From assembly GCF_020073745.1 (NCBI RefSeq), contig NZ_JAIRAU010000049.1, positions 1-64,000 on the forward strand: a stretch of DNA of 64,000 nt, read 5' to 3'. This DNA is from Nannocystis pusilla (GTDB lineage Bacteria > Myxococcota_A > Polyangia > Nannocystales > Nannocystaceae). A program made the position numbers and the translations under genes. The notes under the pieces are model-generated. The model worked only from the letters and a program-made list of their open reading frames with translations. It searched no databases and had not been told where the DNA came from. Of this stretch, positions 15,502 through 27,335 are shown one piece after another; position 1 is the first letter of the stretch; every line of letters begins with the position of its first letter.

Positions 15502-16722
15502 TCACGCTCGAGCAGTCAGCTCGGGCTCGTGGGCCCGTGTCGGCTTGCGATCGAGCTCGGGGATCAGCTGGCCGACCAGGCGGATGCTCTTCATCACCTG
15601 CTCGTGGGACAGCTGGCCGACCTGCTGGAAGCACATCAGGCGGTCGATGCCCATGTCGGCGTAGACCTGCATCTTGCGCAGGCAGGTCTCGGGGCTGCCG
15701 ACGATCAGCGAGTCCTGCTCGGCGAGCGCGTCGTAGACCTCCTCGGGCGGCACGTCCTCGCCCTGCATGATGCGGCCGATGACGATCTGGGCCCGGTTGA
15801 CGCGGCCGCTGCGGGCCTTCTGGTCGTCGAGGAACTGGCCGAGCAGCGCGCTGCCGGCCGGGTCCTTGAGCCGCTTCTCCTGCTCGGCGGCCTGCTGCAG
15901 GAACTGCTCCTTGGCCTCGAAGAAGGTGAACGAGCGGTTGGTGTACCACGCGGCCGCCGTGGCGGCGCCGTTGCGCATGGCCTCCTCGTCGGTGTCGGCG
16001 CAGTGGACGAAGGTGAAGAACGCGACCTTGTCGTTGATGAACTCGCCGACCGGGCGCTTGCACTCCGCGATCGCCTTGCGATAGAGGCCGATCCACGCCT
16101 TGACCTGCTCGGGCGGCGCCCACAGCGTGACGCCGAGCGCGCCGACGCCGTTGCGGCCGGCCTGCTCGAACGAGGCCGGCGAGGAGCAGGCCTGCCACAG
16201 CGCCGGGTGCGGCTTCTGCAGCGGCTTGGGCACGATCGGCACGTCTTTGATGTCGAAGTACTGGCTCTTCCACGAGAAGCGCTCTTGCGTCCACATCTTC
16301 GGGATCATCTCGAACGCCTGCTGCATCTGCTCGCGGGCCTCGTCGGCGGCGATGTTGAAGGTGCGCCACTCGGGGATGGTCGAGCGCGCGAGGCCCAGCT
16401 CGACGCGGCCGTTGCTCAGGTGGTCGAGGTACGCGGCTCGCTCGGCGATCCGGATCGGGTGGTTGAAGCGGTACGGCGCCAGCGCGGCCGAGTGGCCGAG
16501 GCGGAGGTTCTTCGTGTGCTGCGAGATCGCCGTCAGCAGGATCTCCGGCGCCGACGACAGGCTGAACTCTTCACCGCCGTGGTGCTCGACCTGCCACCAG
16601 GTCCCGTATCCCATCTCGTCGGCCAGCTTGGCCTGCTCGAGCGCCTCCATGATCCGGAGGTGCTCGTGATCCGGCGTCCACGGCCTCGGGTCCTGAATTT
16701 CGGTGAAGATGTCCAACTTCAT
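15502..16722 (-). CDS. LLM-class (luciferase-like) flavin-dependent oxidoreductase
   Basis: A 406-aa bacterial luciferase-like monooxygenase. It begins MKLDIFTEIQDPR. EHHGGEEFSLSSAPEILLTAISQHT is the typical F420/FMN barrel segment (about residues 44-70), and RVELGLARSTIP and VGSPETCLRKM are further family landmarks. It is expected to oxidise a small organic substrate using reduced flavin; the substrate cannot be predicted. The start is well fixed by GAGGAGG 7-8 nt upstream. It stands alone between a lipoprotein and the protease pair. Confidence 0.9.
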   Translation of the reverse strand: MKLDIFTEIQDPRPWTPDHEHLRIMEALEQAKLADEMGYGTWWQVEHHGGEEFSLSSAPEILLTAISQHTKNLRLGHSAALAPYRFNHPIRIAERAAYLDHLSNGRVELGLARSTIPEWRTFNIAADEAREQMQQAFEMIPKMWTQERFSWKSQYFDIKDVPIVPKPLQKPHPALWQACSSPASFEQAGRNGVGALGVTLWAPPEQVKAWIGLYRKAIAECKRPVGEFINDKVAFFTFVHCADTDEEAMRNGAATAAAWYTNRSFTFFEAKEQFLQQAAEQEKRLKDPAGSALLGQFLDDQKARSGRVNRAQIVIGRIMQGEDVPPEEVYDALAEQDSLIVGSPETCLRKMQVYADMGIDRLMCFQQVGQLSHEQVMKSIRLVGQLIPELDRKPTRAHEPELTARA

Positions 16723-16898
16723 CGCTAGCCTCCTCGTCCCCCGCGGGAATAGTGAAGGGCCAGCATAGCGGTCACGTGTCCGGTTGCCATGGTCGAGCCC
16801 GCTGGAGACGTGTGACTGCAATCGCGCGAGCACGGGGAGGCGCGAATAAAGACACGACGTCTCTCCGATGAATCGCGGGACATCCACTAGGATGATTG

Positions 16899-16917
16899 CG
16901 CAGGAGCGACTCCTGCG
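16899..16917. terminator. 8-bp hairpin
   Basis: CGCAGGAG/CTCCTGCG with a 3-nt CGA loop, in the 258-bp gap between protease stop and LLM start. It is the second of two hairpins beyond the protease stop. Confidence 0.45.
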
Positions 16918-16930
16918 ATTCGCCGACGGG

Positions 16931-16961
16931 GCCGTCGACCCTCATGCGGTCGATCGACGGC
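16931..16961. terminator. 8-bp hairpin after the protease operon
   Basis: GCCGTCGA (16931-16938) pairs with TCGACGGC (16954-16961). It lies 20 nt past the minus-strand stop at 16981 and is a likely transcript end for the protease pair. Confidence 0.45.
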
Positions 16962-16980
16962 AGCGCCGGCGGGACGATGT

Positions 16981-19875
16981 TCAACGGCGACGGCGTCGCA
17001 ACACGACGAGGCCGCCGAGGGCGAGGATCGCCGCGCCGAGGTCGCCCGCCCCCTGATTGCAGCCGCAGCCGCCTTCCTTGTCACCACCACCGCCGGTGGC
17101 CGAGTCGGTGTCGGTGTCGGTGTCCGTGTCGGTCACGGTGAACACGGGCCCGCCGGGGCCGGTGGTCGGGTCGTCGGTCTCGAGCATGCAACTCGGGCTG
17201 CAGCCGTCGCCGGCCTGGAGGTTGCCGTCGTCGCAGGCCTCGACGCCGCTGACGATGCCGTCGCCGCAGGTGCCCTGGGTGCTCGAGCCGGTGCCGACGA
17301 CGCACAGCTCGTCGATGTTCCAGCCGCCGAACTCGAGCGCCTCGTCGCCCTCGAGGATGAACTCGAGCTGGACCTGTCCGTTCGCCACGAACGGGGTGAG
17401 GTCGATGTCCTGGAAGCGCCACTCGCCGTCGAGGTGGTTGACGTTGCCGTCGCCGCCGGCGGAGTTCATCCACACCTCCTCGCCGTTGACGAGCACGAGC
17501 GCCTGGTCGAACGTCGCGTCCTCGACCTCGAGCCAGCGGTGCATCTGCAGGCGCACCGTGCTGTGGCCGCTCACGTCGATCACCGGCCCGAGCATGTGGC
17601 TCTCGAGGAAGCTCTCGTAGGTGCCGGGCGGCGCCAGGCCGTTGCCGGCCACGCCGCTGCCGTTGAACGCGCTCGCCGGGTCGGGGCCGCCGGCGGGCGG
17701 GCCGAACGCCCAGTCGCCGTTGAGCGACCAGCCCTGGGCGCCGGGGCCGTTCTCGAAGCTCTCGCAGAAGATGTTGGTGACCGGGCCGAGGTAGAGCTCG
17801 TAGGTGTCGTCGGCCGGGTTCTTGGGGAACACCACCGTCGTGCCGCCCTGCAGCAGGAGGCGGACCTGGTACTCGAGCACCTTGCCGTCGCCGACGTTGG
17901 GCATCACGCCGCTGAAGCCGCCCTGGCTGGCCGTCATCTGGACCATGCCGCTCTCCTGCTCGCCGCGCACGCGCCAGTGCAGCTCGGCGCCGAGCGGGTT
18001 GAGGTTGAGGCACACTTTCTGCTGGCCCGACACGACCAGGTCGACGAGCACGCCGTCGGGCGTGGGCGCGCTGGTGAGGACCTCGGCGGCCACGGCCGCC
18101 GGCCCGACGAGGCCGTGGGCGTCGAAGGCGACGTTGATCTCGCACTCGTTGGGCGTGCCGTTGCCGAGGTCGCCGTCGTCGTCGTCGGCTAGCAGGACCT
18201 CGGGGTACATCGTCGGCATGTCGGTCGCGCGGCGGATCGCCTCGAACCACAAGCGATTGACGTGCGTGACCCCGGGCCCGGCGCCGAGCTTGTTCCGCAG
18301 CGCCTTGCGCAGGTCCCACAGCGCGCCGCCGATGATGCGACCGCCGTCGTGGATCTCGCCGTTGTCCTCGGGGAAGTGCCACTCGGAGCCCTGCGGGTCG
18401 AGCTCGCGCAGCGGCGCGTCGCTGCCGTTGAAGAAGCCGGGCGCGACGCCCGACGAGTCGGTGATGGTCGCGCTCAGGAAGTCGGAGATGCCCTCGGACA
18501 GCGCGCCGTCGGGGAAGCCGACGCCGGGGATGATGCCCTGGAAGTGCACGTTGTGGCCGAACTCGTGGTAGACGACGTCGGCGATCCGGCCCGAGTTCTG
18601 GCACTGCGCGTCGGAGCGGAAGAAGTTGATCGTCTCGCCGTCGGCGAACGCGTTGCAGACGTCGTTGATGTTGACGATCGCCGGCATCTGCTGGTCGAGG
18701 AACGCGAAGTCGGGGGCGATCGCGCGGACGACCTGCTTGACCCGGTCGGCGTGGACGTAGGTGGTGAGCTGGGCGTCGAGGAACTCGTCGGTCGAGGCGG
18801 TCCAGGTCACCTGACCACCTGGCGGAAGGACCAGGTTGGTGGCCGCGGGCGCGCCGGCCTCGCTGGCGACGGCGACGAACGAGCCGGCGACGGTGGTGGC
18901 GACGTTGGCCGGGCCGCCGTCGGCGAAGCTGACGGCGCCGGTGATCGAGGTGACCGTCGGGGCGCCGTTGACGAGCACGCCGAGGTTGGCCGCCGCGAAC
19001 TCGAGCCGCTGACCGGTGGGCCCGCGCACCGGCGCGTTGATCTTGAGGTTGCCGGAGGCGAACCGCAGCAGCTGCTCGCGCGCGACCGGCTCGCCGGTGG
19101 CGGCGTCGACGTAGACGGCCCAGCGACCGATCGGCGCGGTGGCGTCGACGGTGACGCGCAGGACCTCGCGGTAGCCGCGGACGCGCTCGTCGTCGACGAG
19201 CGGGAGGATGAAGGGGCCCTCGACCGCGCCCGCGCCGGCGCTGCCCGCCTCGCGGGCGATCCACTCGCGGGCCCGCTCGCGCGCGACGGCGTCGGCGACC
19301 GGGCTGTCCGTGAGGACAGCCTTGACCTTCGGCAGCGCCTCGGAGCCGATCATCGCCAGCCGCCCGCCCTTGAAGCGGAAGCTGACCTGACCGCCGATCA
19401 CCGGGCGGCCGTGGTAGTGCTGGGCGAAGCCGAGGCTGTGGATGCCGGAGGAGACGTCGTCGCCGACCAGCACGAAGTCGGCGGCGTCGCTGCCGGGGGC
19501 CAGGAGGTCGAGGTGGCGACCGAGCAGCTCCTCGGCGCTGCGCAGCTCGAGGGCTCGGCTCGAGATGGCCCTCGGGACAGCTCCCTTGAGGCCCCAGATC
19601 CGCAAGGGCACGCCGGTCGCGGCGTCCCACATGACGTCGCCGGGGTCGAGCGCGGCGGCGAGGCGGCGATAGGCCGCGCGAGCCGCCGGCGGCGCGTCGT
19701 GGATCACCGCGCGGGACGATCGGGCGGTCATGCCGGCGGACCCGGCCGCGAGCTCGAAGCCCGCTCGCTTGCCTGCCGGTGGCACCAACGCCTGCGCCGC
19801 GTCGGGCGCGAGCCAGCAGAGCGCTGTCACGATCGTCGCCGAGAGACCACCCGCAGCAATATTCTTTAAACGCAC
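16981..19875 (-). CDS. Secreted M36 (fungalysin-type) metalloprotease with MYXO-CTERM tail, copy 1
   Basis: 964 aa. Signal peptide (1 to about 29); an FTP-type propeptide (SLGFAQHYHGRPVIGG); a catalytic domain with HEFGH at 437-441 and EGISDFLSA about 25 residues later supplying the third zinc ligand; a beta-sandwich binding domain; a DUF4215-type Cys motif (CGDGIVSGVEACDDGN); a Thr/Asp linker; and a C-terminal GCGCNQG, hydrophobic helix and Arg run typical of MYXO-CTERM sorting. It should be exported, cell-surface processed and act as a Zn endopeptidase, for example in predation. The start is GTG. It is preceded by its paralogue with only 31 bp between, so the two form an operon. A GGCTGTCC hairpin lies in the propeptide coding part. 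Confidence 0.93.
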   Translation of the reverse strand: MRLKNIAAGGLSATIVTALCWLAPDAAQALVPPAGKRAGFELAAGSAGMTARSSRAVIHDAPPAARAAYRRLAAALDPGDVMWDAATGVPLRIWGLKGAVPRAISSRALELRSAEELLGRHLDLLAPGSDAADFVLVGDDVSSGIHSLGFAQHYHGRPVIGGQVSFRFKGGRLAMIGSEALPKVKAVLTDSPVADAVARERAREWIAREAGSAGAGAVEGPFILPLVDDERVRGYREVLRVTVDATAPIGRWAVYVDAATGEPVAREQLLRFASGNLKINAPVRGPTGQRLEFAAANLGVLVNGAPTVTSITGAVSFADGGPANVATTVAGSFVAVASEAGAPAATNLVLPPGGQVTWTASTDEFLDAQLTTYVHADRVKQVVRAIAPDFAFLDQQMPAIVNINDVCNAFADGETINFFRSDAQCQNSGRIADVVYHEFGHNVHFQGIIPGVGFPDGALSEGISDFLSATITDSSGVAPGFFNGSDAPLRELDPQGSEWHFPEDNGEIHDGGRIIGGALWDLRKALRNKLGAGPGVTHVNRLWFEAIRRATDMPTMYPEVLLADDDDGDLGNGTPNECEINVAFDAHGLVGPAAVAAEVLTSAPTPDGVLVDLVVSGQQKVCLNLNPLGAELHWRVRGEQESGMVQMTASQGGFSGVMPNVGDGKVLEYQVRLLLQGGTTVVFPKNPADDTYELYLGPVTNIFCESFENGPGAQGWSLNGDWAFGPPAGGPDPASAFNGSGVAGNGLAPPGTYESFLESHMLGPVIDVSGHSTVRLQMHRWLEVEDATFDQALVLVNGEEVWMNSAGGDGNVNHLDGEWRFQDIDLTPFVANGQVQLEFILEGDEALEFGGWNIDELCVVGTGSSTQGTCGDGIVSGVEACDDGNLQAGDGCSPSCMLETDDPTTGPGGPVFTVTDTDTDTDTDSATGGGGDKEGGCGCNQGAGDLGAAILALGGLVVLRRRRR

Positions 19876-19906
19876 ATTACTCGCTTACGCGCTCCGCATG
19901 GGGCCG

Positions 19907-22831
<2,925 letters not shown>

Positions 22832-22900
22832 GGACTTCCTGGCAAAGCACGCTAGCCGCGTGCGCAAGTCGCCGTCAACCGACGCGCCGGGCCGCGATCC

Positions 22901-24067
22901 TCAGGGCAACGTCGGCGGCAGCTCCGCCGCGTCGTCGAAGATCTGCCAGCGCGCCTCCGGGACGCCCGCGAAGGCCGTGCGGTAGCGTGGGGCGTCGCGA
23001 CCCTCGTCTGTGACGTCACGGATGTAGATCGCGACGACCTGGTCGGGGAACTCACGGTACGCGTCGGCGTAGACCTCGGGGTCGAGCTCACCGGAGTCGC
23101 CGACGAGCACGAAGCGCCGGCCCGGCGCGCCGGTGATGAGCGCGCGCAGCAGCGGGGCCTTGTAGCTCTTCGGGTCCTGAAACAGCGAGAAGAACGTCGA
23201 GTCCTTCGGGCGGAACAGCTTGAGGTGCATGCTGCCGGCGGGGAAGCCGGCCGCGTCGGTGAACTCGCGCAGCGCGTCGTAGAGCTGCCACGGGCTGGCC
23301 GACAGGTAGTGGAAGCCGGCGCCGGCGACGGCCCAGCGGCGGTACAGCGCCGCCATCGCCGGCACCGCCTCGAATTCTTTTAAAAAGGTCCGCTCGAGCA
23401 GGCGCTGCTTGTCGCGGACCTCGCTGATCTTGATCGTGTCGTCGACGTCGGACACCACCGACACGCCGGTGGGGTCGAGGCGGACGATCGTGCCGGTGAA
23501 GCTGCGCGGGTCCCCGGGTCGCAGCACCGCGGTCACCGCCGTCAGCGGCGCGGGCAGGTCGGCGTCGTCGAGGCGCAGCCGGGTCTCGCTGTGGCCGTTC
23601 GCGCCGGTGACCTCGAGGACATGTTCTTTCGTACCGATCTGGACGACGACCCGCTTGCCGCTCTCGTTGTCGACCAGGAACGCGCGGGCGCGCCGGCGGA
23701 ACACCGCGTTGCTCTCCGAGCCCGGCGGCAGGCCGAGCGCGGCGACGAGGCCGTCGACCGTCGCCCCGCGGGGCCACGCGCCCTCCTCGGGCTCGAACAC
23801 CCACGCGCGCAGGTCGACGCGCCAGCCGTCGCCGTCGCGCACGGCCACCGCGGGCAACAGGCGCACGTCCTCGTCGGCCTTGAGGTCGGACGGGAAACCG
23901 ACGCGCTGCACGGCGACCTCCGGCTTGGCGGTCTGGGTCGCGAGCGGCGCGGGAGCAGGTGCCGGCGCAGGCGCCTCGCTCCCGCGGTCGCAGGCGGCGC
24001 AGCCGAGGAGCACGGCGGCGAGCGCCGGGAGGACCACGCTCGCCGTCACGAGCCGGCGGCCTGACAT
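22901..24067 (-). CDS. App1-type phosphatase (DUF2183) lipoprotein
   Basis: 388 aa. A signal with lipobox LLGC is followed by a Pro/Ala-rich linker, a middle domain, and the App1 conserved domain from about residue 200: SDVDDTIKISEV with catalytic-type D207xD209xT, then FHYLSASPWQLYDALREF and LVGDSGELDPEVYADA. In yeast App1 is a phosphatidate phosphatase and bacterial members share the HAD-like DxDxT motif (family knowledge); here it would act outside the cytoplasm on a lipid or phosphoester. The start codon ATG lies inside the palindrome GACATGTC of array K; upstream in-frame sequence is repeat-derived. Confidence 0.85.
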   Translation of the reverse strand: MSGRRLVTASVVLPALAAVLLGCAACDRGSEAPAPAPAPAPLATQTAKPEVAVQRVGFPSDLKADEDVRLLPAVAVRDGDGWRVDLRAWVFEPEEGAWPRGATVDGLVAALGLPPGSESNAVFRRRARAFLVDNESGKRVVVQIGTKEHVLEVTGANGHSETRLRLDDADLPAPLTAVTAVLRPGDPRSFTGTIVRLDPTGVSVVSDVDDTIKISEVRDKQRLLERTFLKEFEAVPAMAALYRRWAVAGAGFHYLSASPWQLYDALREFTDAAGFPAGSMHLKLFRPKDSTFFSLFQDPKSYKAPLLRALITGAPGRRFVLVGDSGELDPEVYADAYREFPDQVVAIYIRDVTDEGRDAPRYRTAFAGVPEARWQIFDDAAELPPTLP

Positions 24068-24174
24068 GTCCGCGAGGACAGCCGCTCGTGGGCGAGGGAC
24101 AAACATGTCCGCCCGGACAGGTCCGCCCGCGCCGCGCCGGCCCGCGTCGCACATGTCCACGAGGACAGGTGCAC
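24062..24174. repeat. Palindrome cluster K (three CATGTCC-N-GGACAG units)
   Basis: Three separate pairs: CATG 24065 with CAG 24079, CATG 24104 with CAG 24118, and CATG 24152 with CAG 24166. Each pair is spaced 14 bp as TGTCC-N4-GGACA hairpins. They fill the App1-GST gap, and the first contains the App1 start codon. Confidence 0.75.
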
Positions 24175-24216
24175 ACGCGGCCCGGCGGAGCCCCGGACGA
24201 CCGCTCGCCGGACGGG

Positions 24217-24855
24217 TCACGCGGCCGAGCCCGCGCGCCCGACCGTCTGCTGCCAGGTCGGCCGCTCGCTGAGCCGGCGCCACCACGCGCCGACGCGCTC
24301 GCTCGCGTCGATGAGCCCGATCTCACCGCCGGCGGCCAGGTACTCGATGTACGGCATGAAGAAGATGTCCGCCAGCGTGAGGCCGTCGCCGACGAGGAAG
24401 TTGCGGTTGGCGAGCTGGCGCTCCATCACCGCGACCGCCTTCTTCACGCCCTTGCGGCCCTCCTCGACGGCGGCCATGTCGGGCTCCTTGCCGAAGAACT
24501 TGCTGAACACGAGGTTGTAGATGATCTTCATCGCCGGCGCGGTGAAGTTGGAGGTCTCGATCGAGATCCACTGCTCGACCAGCGCCCGCTGGCGCGCGTC
24601 GGCCGGCATTAGCGAGGGGCCCGAGAGCTTGGCGTCGAGGTAGCGGCAGATCGCCCGCGACTCGTACAGCTGCCAGCCGTCGTCGTCCTCGAACGCCGGG
24701 ATCTGGCCCCACGGCTGCCGCGCCAGGTGCTCGGCGTTGTGGCCCTCGCCCTTCATGATGTCGACCAGGACGAACTCGGCCCGGTGGCCCTTCTCGGCCA
24801 GCGTCATCAGGACCTTGCGCGTACACGTACTCATCGGGTGTCCGTAGACCTTCAT
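24217..24855 (-). CDS. Glutathione S-transferase family protein
   Basis: 212 aa. The N-terminal thioredoxin-fold part (MKVYGHPMSTCTRKVLMTLAEKG) has the Ser/Cys-containing active-site loop of phi/theta-like GSTs. QIPAFEDDDGWQLYESRAICRYL (about 53-75) is the glutathione-binding segment. The helical C-terminal domain ends with DIFFMPYIEYL and WWRRLSERPTWQQT. It should conjugate or otherwise use glutathione in the cytoplasm; substrate unknown. ATG 24855 has AGGAGA upstream; earlier in-frame ATGs lie in non-conserved sequence. Confidence 0.9.
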   Translation of the reverse strand: MKVYGHPMSTCTRKVLMTLAEKGHRAEFVLVDIMKGEGHNAEHLARQPWGQIPAFEDDDGWQLYESRAICRYLDAKLSGPSLMPADARQRALVEQWISIETSNFTAPAMKIIYNLVFSKFFGKEPDMAAVEEGRKGVKKAVAVMERQLANRNFLVGDGLTLADIFFMPYIEYLAAGGEIGLIDASERVGAWWRRLSERPTWQQTVGRAGSAA

Positions 24856-25023
24856 CGAACTCGCGTCTCCTGCTTCGCGGAAATGGGCGCCATGTGTAGC
24901 ACGACCGCCGAGCGCGTGTCCGCGCCGGGCAGCGAGGCGCGAGACGGCCCGCGCGACGCTGTTCGCACGCCGGTCCATGGCTGCGGCCGACCGCGACAAG
25001 CCGGCGCGAACTTTGCCGACGGT

Positions 25024-25569
25024 CTACGGCGCGGTCTCATCCTCGCACGGTGGAGGTGGCTCCTCGCACCACACGGTCTTGTAGGCGTCACAGTTGCCGG
25101 CGCCTCCCGGACAAGAGGTATATGCGCGCGTGCACACGGCCCCGCGGACGTAGGTGACACGGGGGTTGTCGCTGAGCTCGCCGTCGACGATGGGAACGGT
25201 GACCAGAAGGTCGCACTCTTGTCGCTGGGTGAGCATGTTCGTGCCCAGCGGGATCCGCCAGGCGCTGGCGTTCGCGTCGTCCTCTGCCCGCATGACGATC
25301 GCGTCCTCGCCGTCCGGCTCCCAAACGTACGCCTCGTCGTAGGTCGGAGCCGTGCTGCCGCAGCGGAACCCCCCTCGGTAGGCTTTCCCGTCGGCGTCGA
25401 TCTTGAGGTGGGTGACGCTGCAGTCGTTGGTATCGATGTTGACGGCCTCGTCCGACCAGACGCCCAGCATCCACGTGCCCACCTCGGGCATCGCCGGGGG
25501 GTCCGACCCGCACGCGGCGGCGGCCAGGACCAAGAATACAGCGCGAGAGTAAGGTCGAGTCAAATGCAT
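25024..25569 (-). CDS. Small Cys-rich lipoprotein, family not recognised
   Basis: 181 aa. Signal with lipobox LAAAAC, then a domain of about 150 residues with eight cysteines clustered at the end (CTRAYTSC, NCDAY, WCEE, PCED). It resembles no family I can name. The ATG at 25569 is preceded by AAGGGAAT at proper distance. Flanked by a GST and an L,D-transpeptidase on the same strand with gaps of 168 and 92 bp, so probably its own unit. Confidence 0.75.
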   Translation of the reverse strand: MHLTRPYSRAVFLVLAAAACGSDPPAMPEVGTWMLGVWSDEAVNIDTNDCSVTHLKIDADGKAYRGGFRCGSTAPTYDEAYVWEPDGEDAIVMRAEDDANASAWRIPLGTNMLTQRQECDLLVTVPIVDGELSDNPRVTYVRGAVCTRAYTSCPGGAGNCDAYKTVWCEEPPPPCEDETAP

Positions 25570-25661
25570 GAGATTCCCTTTGTCGCCGTCGTCGTCGCAC
25601 CGCGAGCGTCGCGCACCGACGCCTCGATCGTATGGGCCCCGGTCACGCCGTCGTACGAGGA

Positions 25662-27257
25662 TCACTCGGTGACGACCACCGCCGAGGCCTTGCCGAACCG
25701 GCCGGTCGACGGCGTGACGGAGTGCCAGCCGTCGGGCAGCGCCGGCTCGGTGAAGCCGAACAGCCAGCGCGCGTCGGGCGGCGACAGGTTCACGCAGCCG
25801 TGGCTGCGCACCAGGCCGAAGCCGCCGTGCCAGAAGGCGCCGTGGAGCGCGACGTTATTGTGAAAGTACTGCGTCCACGGCACGTCTTCGATCGAGTAGG
25901 CGTCATCCTCGACCGGCTGGTCGCGCATCGACGTGGCGATGTGCTTGCTCTGCAGGCGGTGGACGCCGACCGGGGTCATGCCGGGCTCCTTGCCGGTCGA
26001 GACGAGGGTGGTGAACACCGGGCGGTCGCCGACGTAGGCGACGAGTGTCTGTTCGGACAGGTCGACGTGGACCCACTTCTCCTCGGGGCCGATGCCGGGC
26101 GGGCGCTTCAGCTTGTACGACTGGCCGACGGCGTACTCGGGCATCAGGTTGCCCTCGGCATCCTCGTAGAAGCGGGCGTTGCCGACGGTGACCTTGCGGA
26201 CGAACGGGTGGCGCGAGCGCCGGGTCGGCTTCTTGTCCTCGAGCTTGACCAGTCCCTCGCCCTCGCCCGAGCGGCGCTGCAGCGGCGTCTCGCGCACGAT
26301 CCAGTGCACCGGCAGGTCGTCCTCGCCGCGCAGCACCAGCCCCTGGAAGGTCGAGCCCTCGCGCTGCTCGAGCTGGTACTTGCGGGCGAACGTGCCGCGC
26401 AGGGTGCGGAGGAACTTGCGCTCGCTCTTGACCGCCTCGCCGGCGACGGTGACGTAGAAGCCGGCGTTGAGGTACTCCTTGACCACCGCCGGGACCCCGG
26501 GCGGGCGCTCGCTCGGCGTCGTGGGCATGAGCGATCGGCCATGTTCCGCGAGCCATGTCTTCGCGGCCATGTCCGCCTGGTCCTGCTCGCCGAAGCCGGG
26601 CAGGCGGTGGAAGAACGGGGTGCCGTCGTGCGAGACGCGCCAGTACTCGTAGGGCATGGCGGCGTCGAGGCGCGCGCGCGGGGTGGCGACGAGGCCGTCG
26701 TCGGGCGGGGAGTCGGCGACCTCGAGGCCGGCGTTGAGGCAGATCCACCCGGCCGGGTAGACCTTGTGCCAGCCCTTGGTGCAGCCGCCGCCGAAGCTCA
26801 GCTCGGCGTCGGCGCGCACGCGGGCGCCCGCGCGCAGGATGCCGAGGATCGGCGCGTCGCGCTCGGTCCGCTCGCGCACGACCGTGGCAACGCCGGTGAC
26901 GAGGCCGTGCCTGGGGAACGTCGCCTCGAGCTCGGGGGTCCACTCGGGCGGCGCGACGTAGACCGGCGGGAACGCGACGAAGGTGCCGTTGGCGTCGGGC
27001 GTATAAGGATCGGCAGGAGCCTCCGGCGTGTCCGCGGCGATCGCGGGCGCCTCGCCGGACGCGTCGGCGGGCGAGATCGCGGGCGCCTCGGGCTCGGGCG
27101 CCGGGTCGCCGGCCGTTGCGAGCTCGCCGGTCGCCTCGGCGGCCGCCGCCTCGCCCTCGCCTCCGGGCCGGCGCAGGCCCGTCTCGTAGACCGCCGCTGA
27201 TAGGACGACGCCGCAGAGAAAGCTCCCGACGCCCTCGATGAGCCGCCTGCGCTGCAT
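25662..27257 (-). CDS. L,D-transpeptidase (YkuD) family protein carrying an in-frame palindrome array
   Basis: 531 aa. A short cytoplasmic start and membrane or signal segment (about 8-25) precede an Ala/Glu/Pro linker and an SH3-like/extracytoplasmic region. The YkuD catalytic part spans about residues 385-510, with HGAFWHGGFG and SHGCVNLS (nucleophile Cys 488). The enzyme would crosslink peptidoglycan or attach proteins to it. The start is ATG 27257; a TATCGT hexamer lies 19 nt upstream. Bases 26526-26582, coding for DMAAKTWLAEHGRSLM, are a four-copy 14-bp palindrome array, apparently inserted without breaking the frame. Confidence 0.9.
   Translation of the reverse strand: MQRRRLIEGVGSFLCGVVLSAAVYETGLRRPGGEGEAAAAEATGELATAGDPAPEPEAPAISPADASGEAPAIAADTPEAPADPYTPDANGTFVAFPPVYVAPPEWTPELEATFPRHGLVTGVATVVRERTERDAPILGILRAGARVRADAELSFGGGCTKGWHKVYPAGWICLNAGLEVADSPPDDGLVATPRARLDAAMPYEYWRVSHDGTPFFHRLPGFGEQDQADMAAKTWLAEHGRSLMPTTPSERPPGVPAVVKEYLNAGFYVTVAGEAVKSERKFLRTLRGTFARKYQLEQREGSTFQGLVLRGEDDLPVHWIVRETPLQRRSGEGEGLVKLEDKKPTRRSRHPFVRKVTVGNARFYEDAEGNLMPEYAVGQSYKLKRPPGIGPEEKWVHVDLSEQTLVAYVGDRPVFTTLVSTGKEPGMTPVGVHRLQSKHIATSMRDQPVEDDAYSIEDVPWTQYFHNNVALHGAFWHGGFGLVRSHGCVNLSPPDARWLFGFTEPALPDGWHSVTPSTGRFGKASAVVVTE
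26523..26575. repeat. 14-bp-period CATG palindrome array F, inside a coding sequence
   Basis: CATG cores at 26526, 26540, 26554 and 26568, exactly 14 bp apart, within the L,D-transpeptidase gene. Units look like GGCCATGTCC or GGCCATGTTC with 4-bp spacers. The coding frame passes through intact. Confidence 0.85.
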
Positions 27258-27335
27258 GTCGCCGAAGGTGCCGCGGACGATAGCCGTGCGGCTCCGCGGT
27301 GGCAACCCGCTTGCTCCCGGCGTCGGGCCTCGTCC

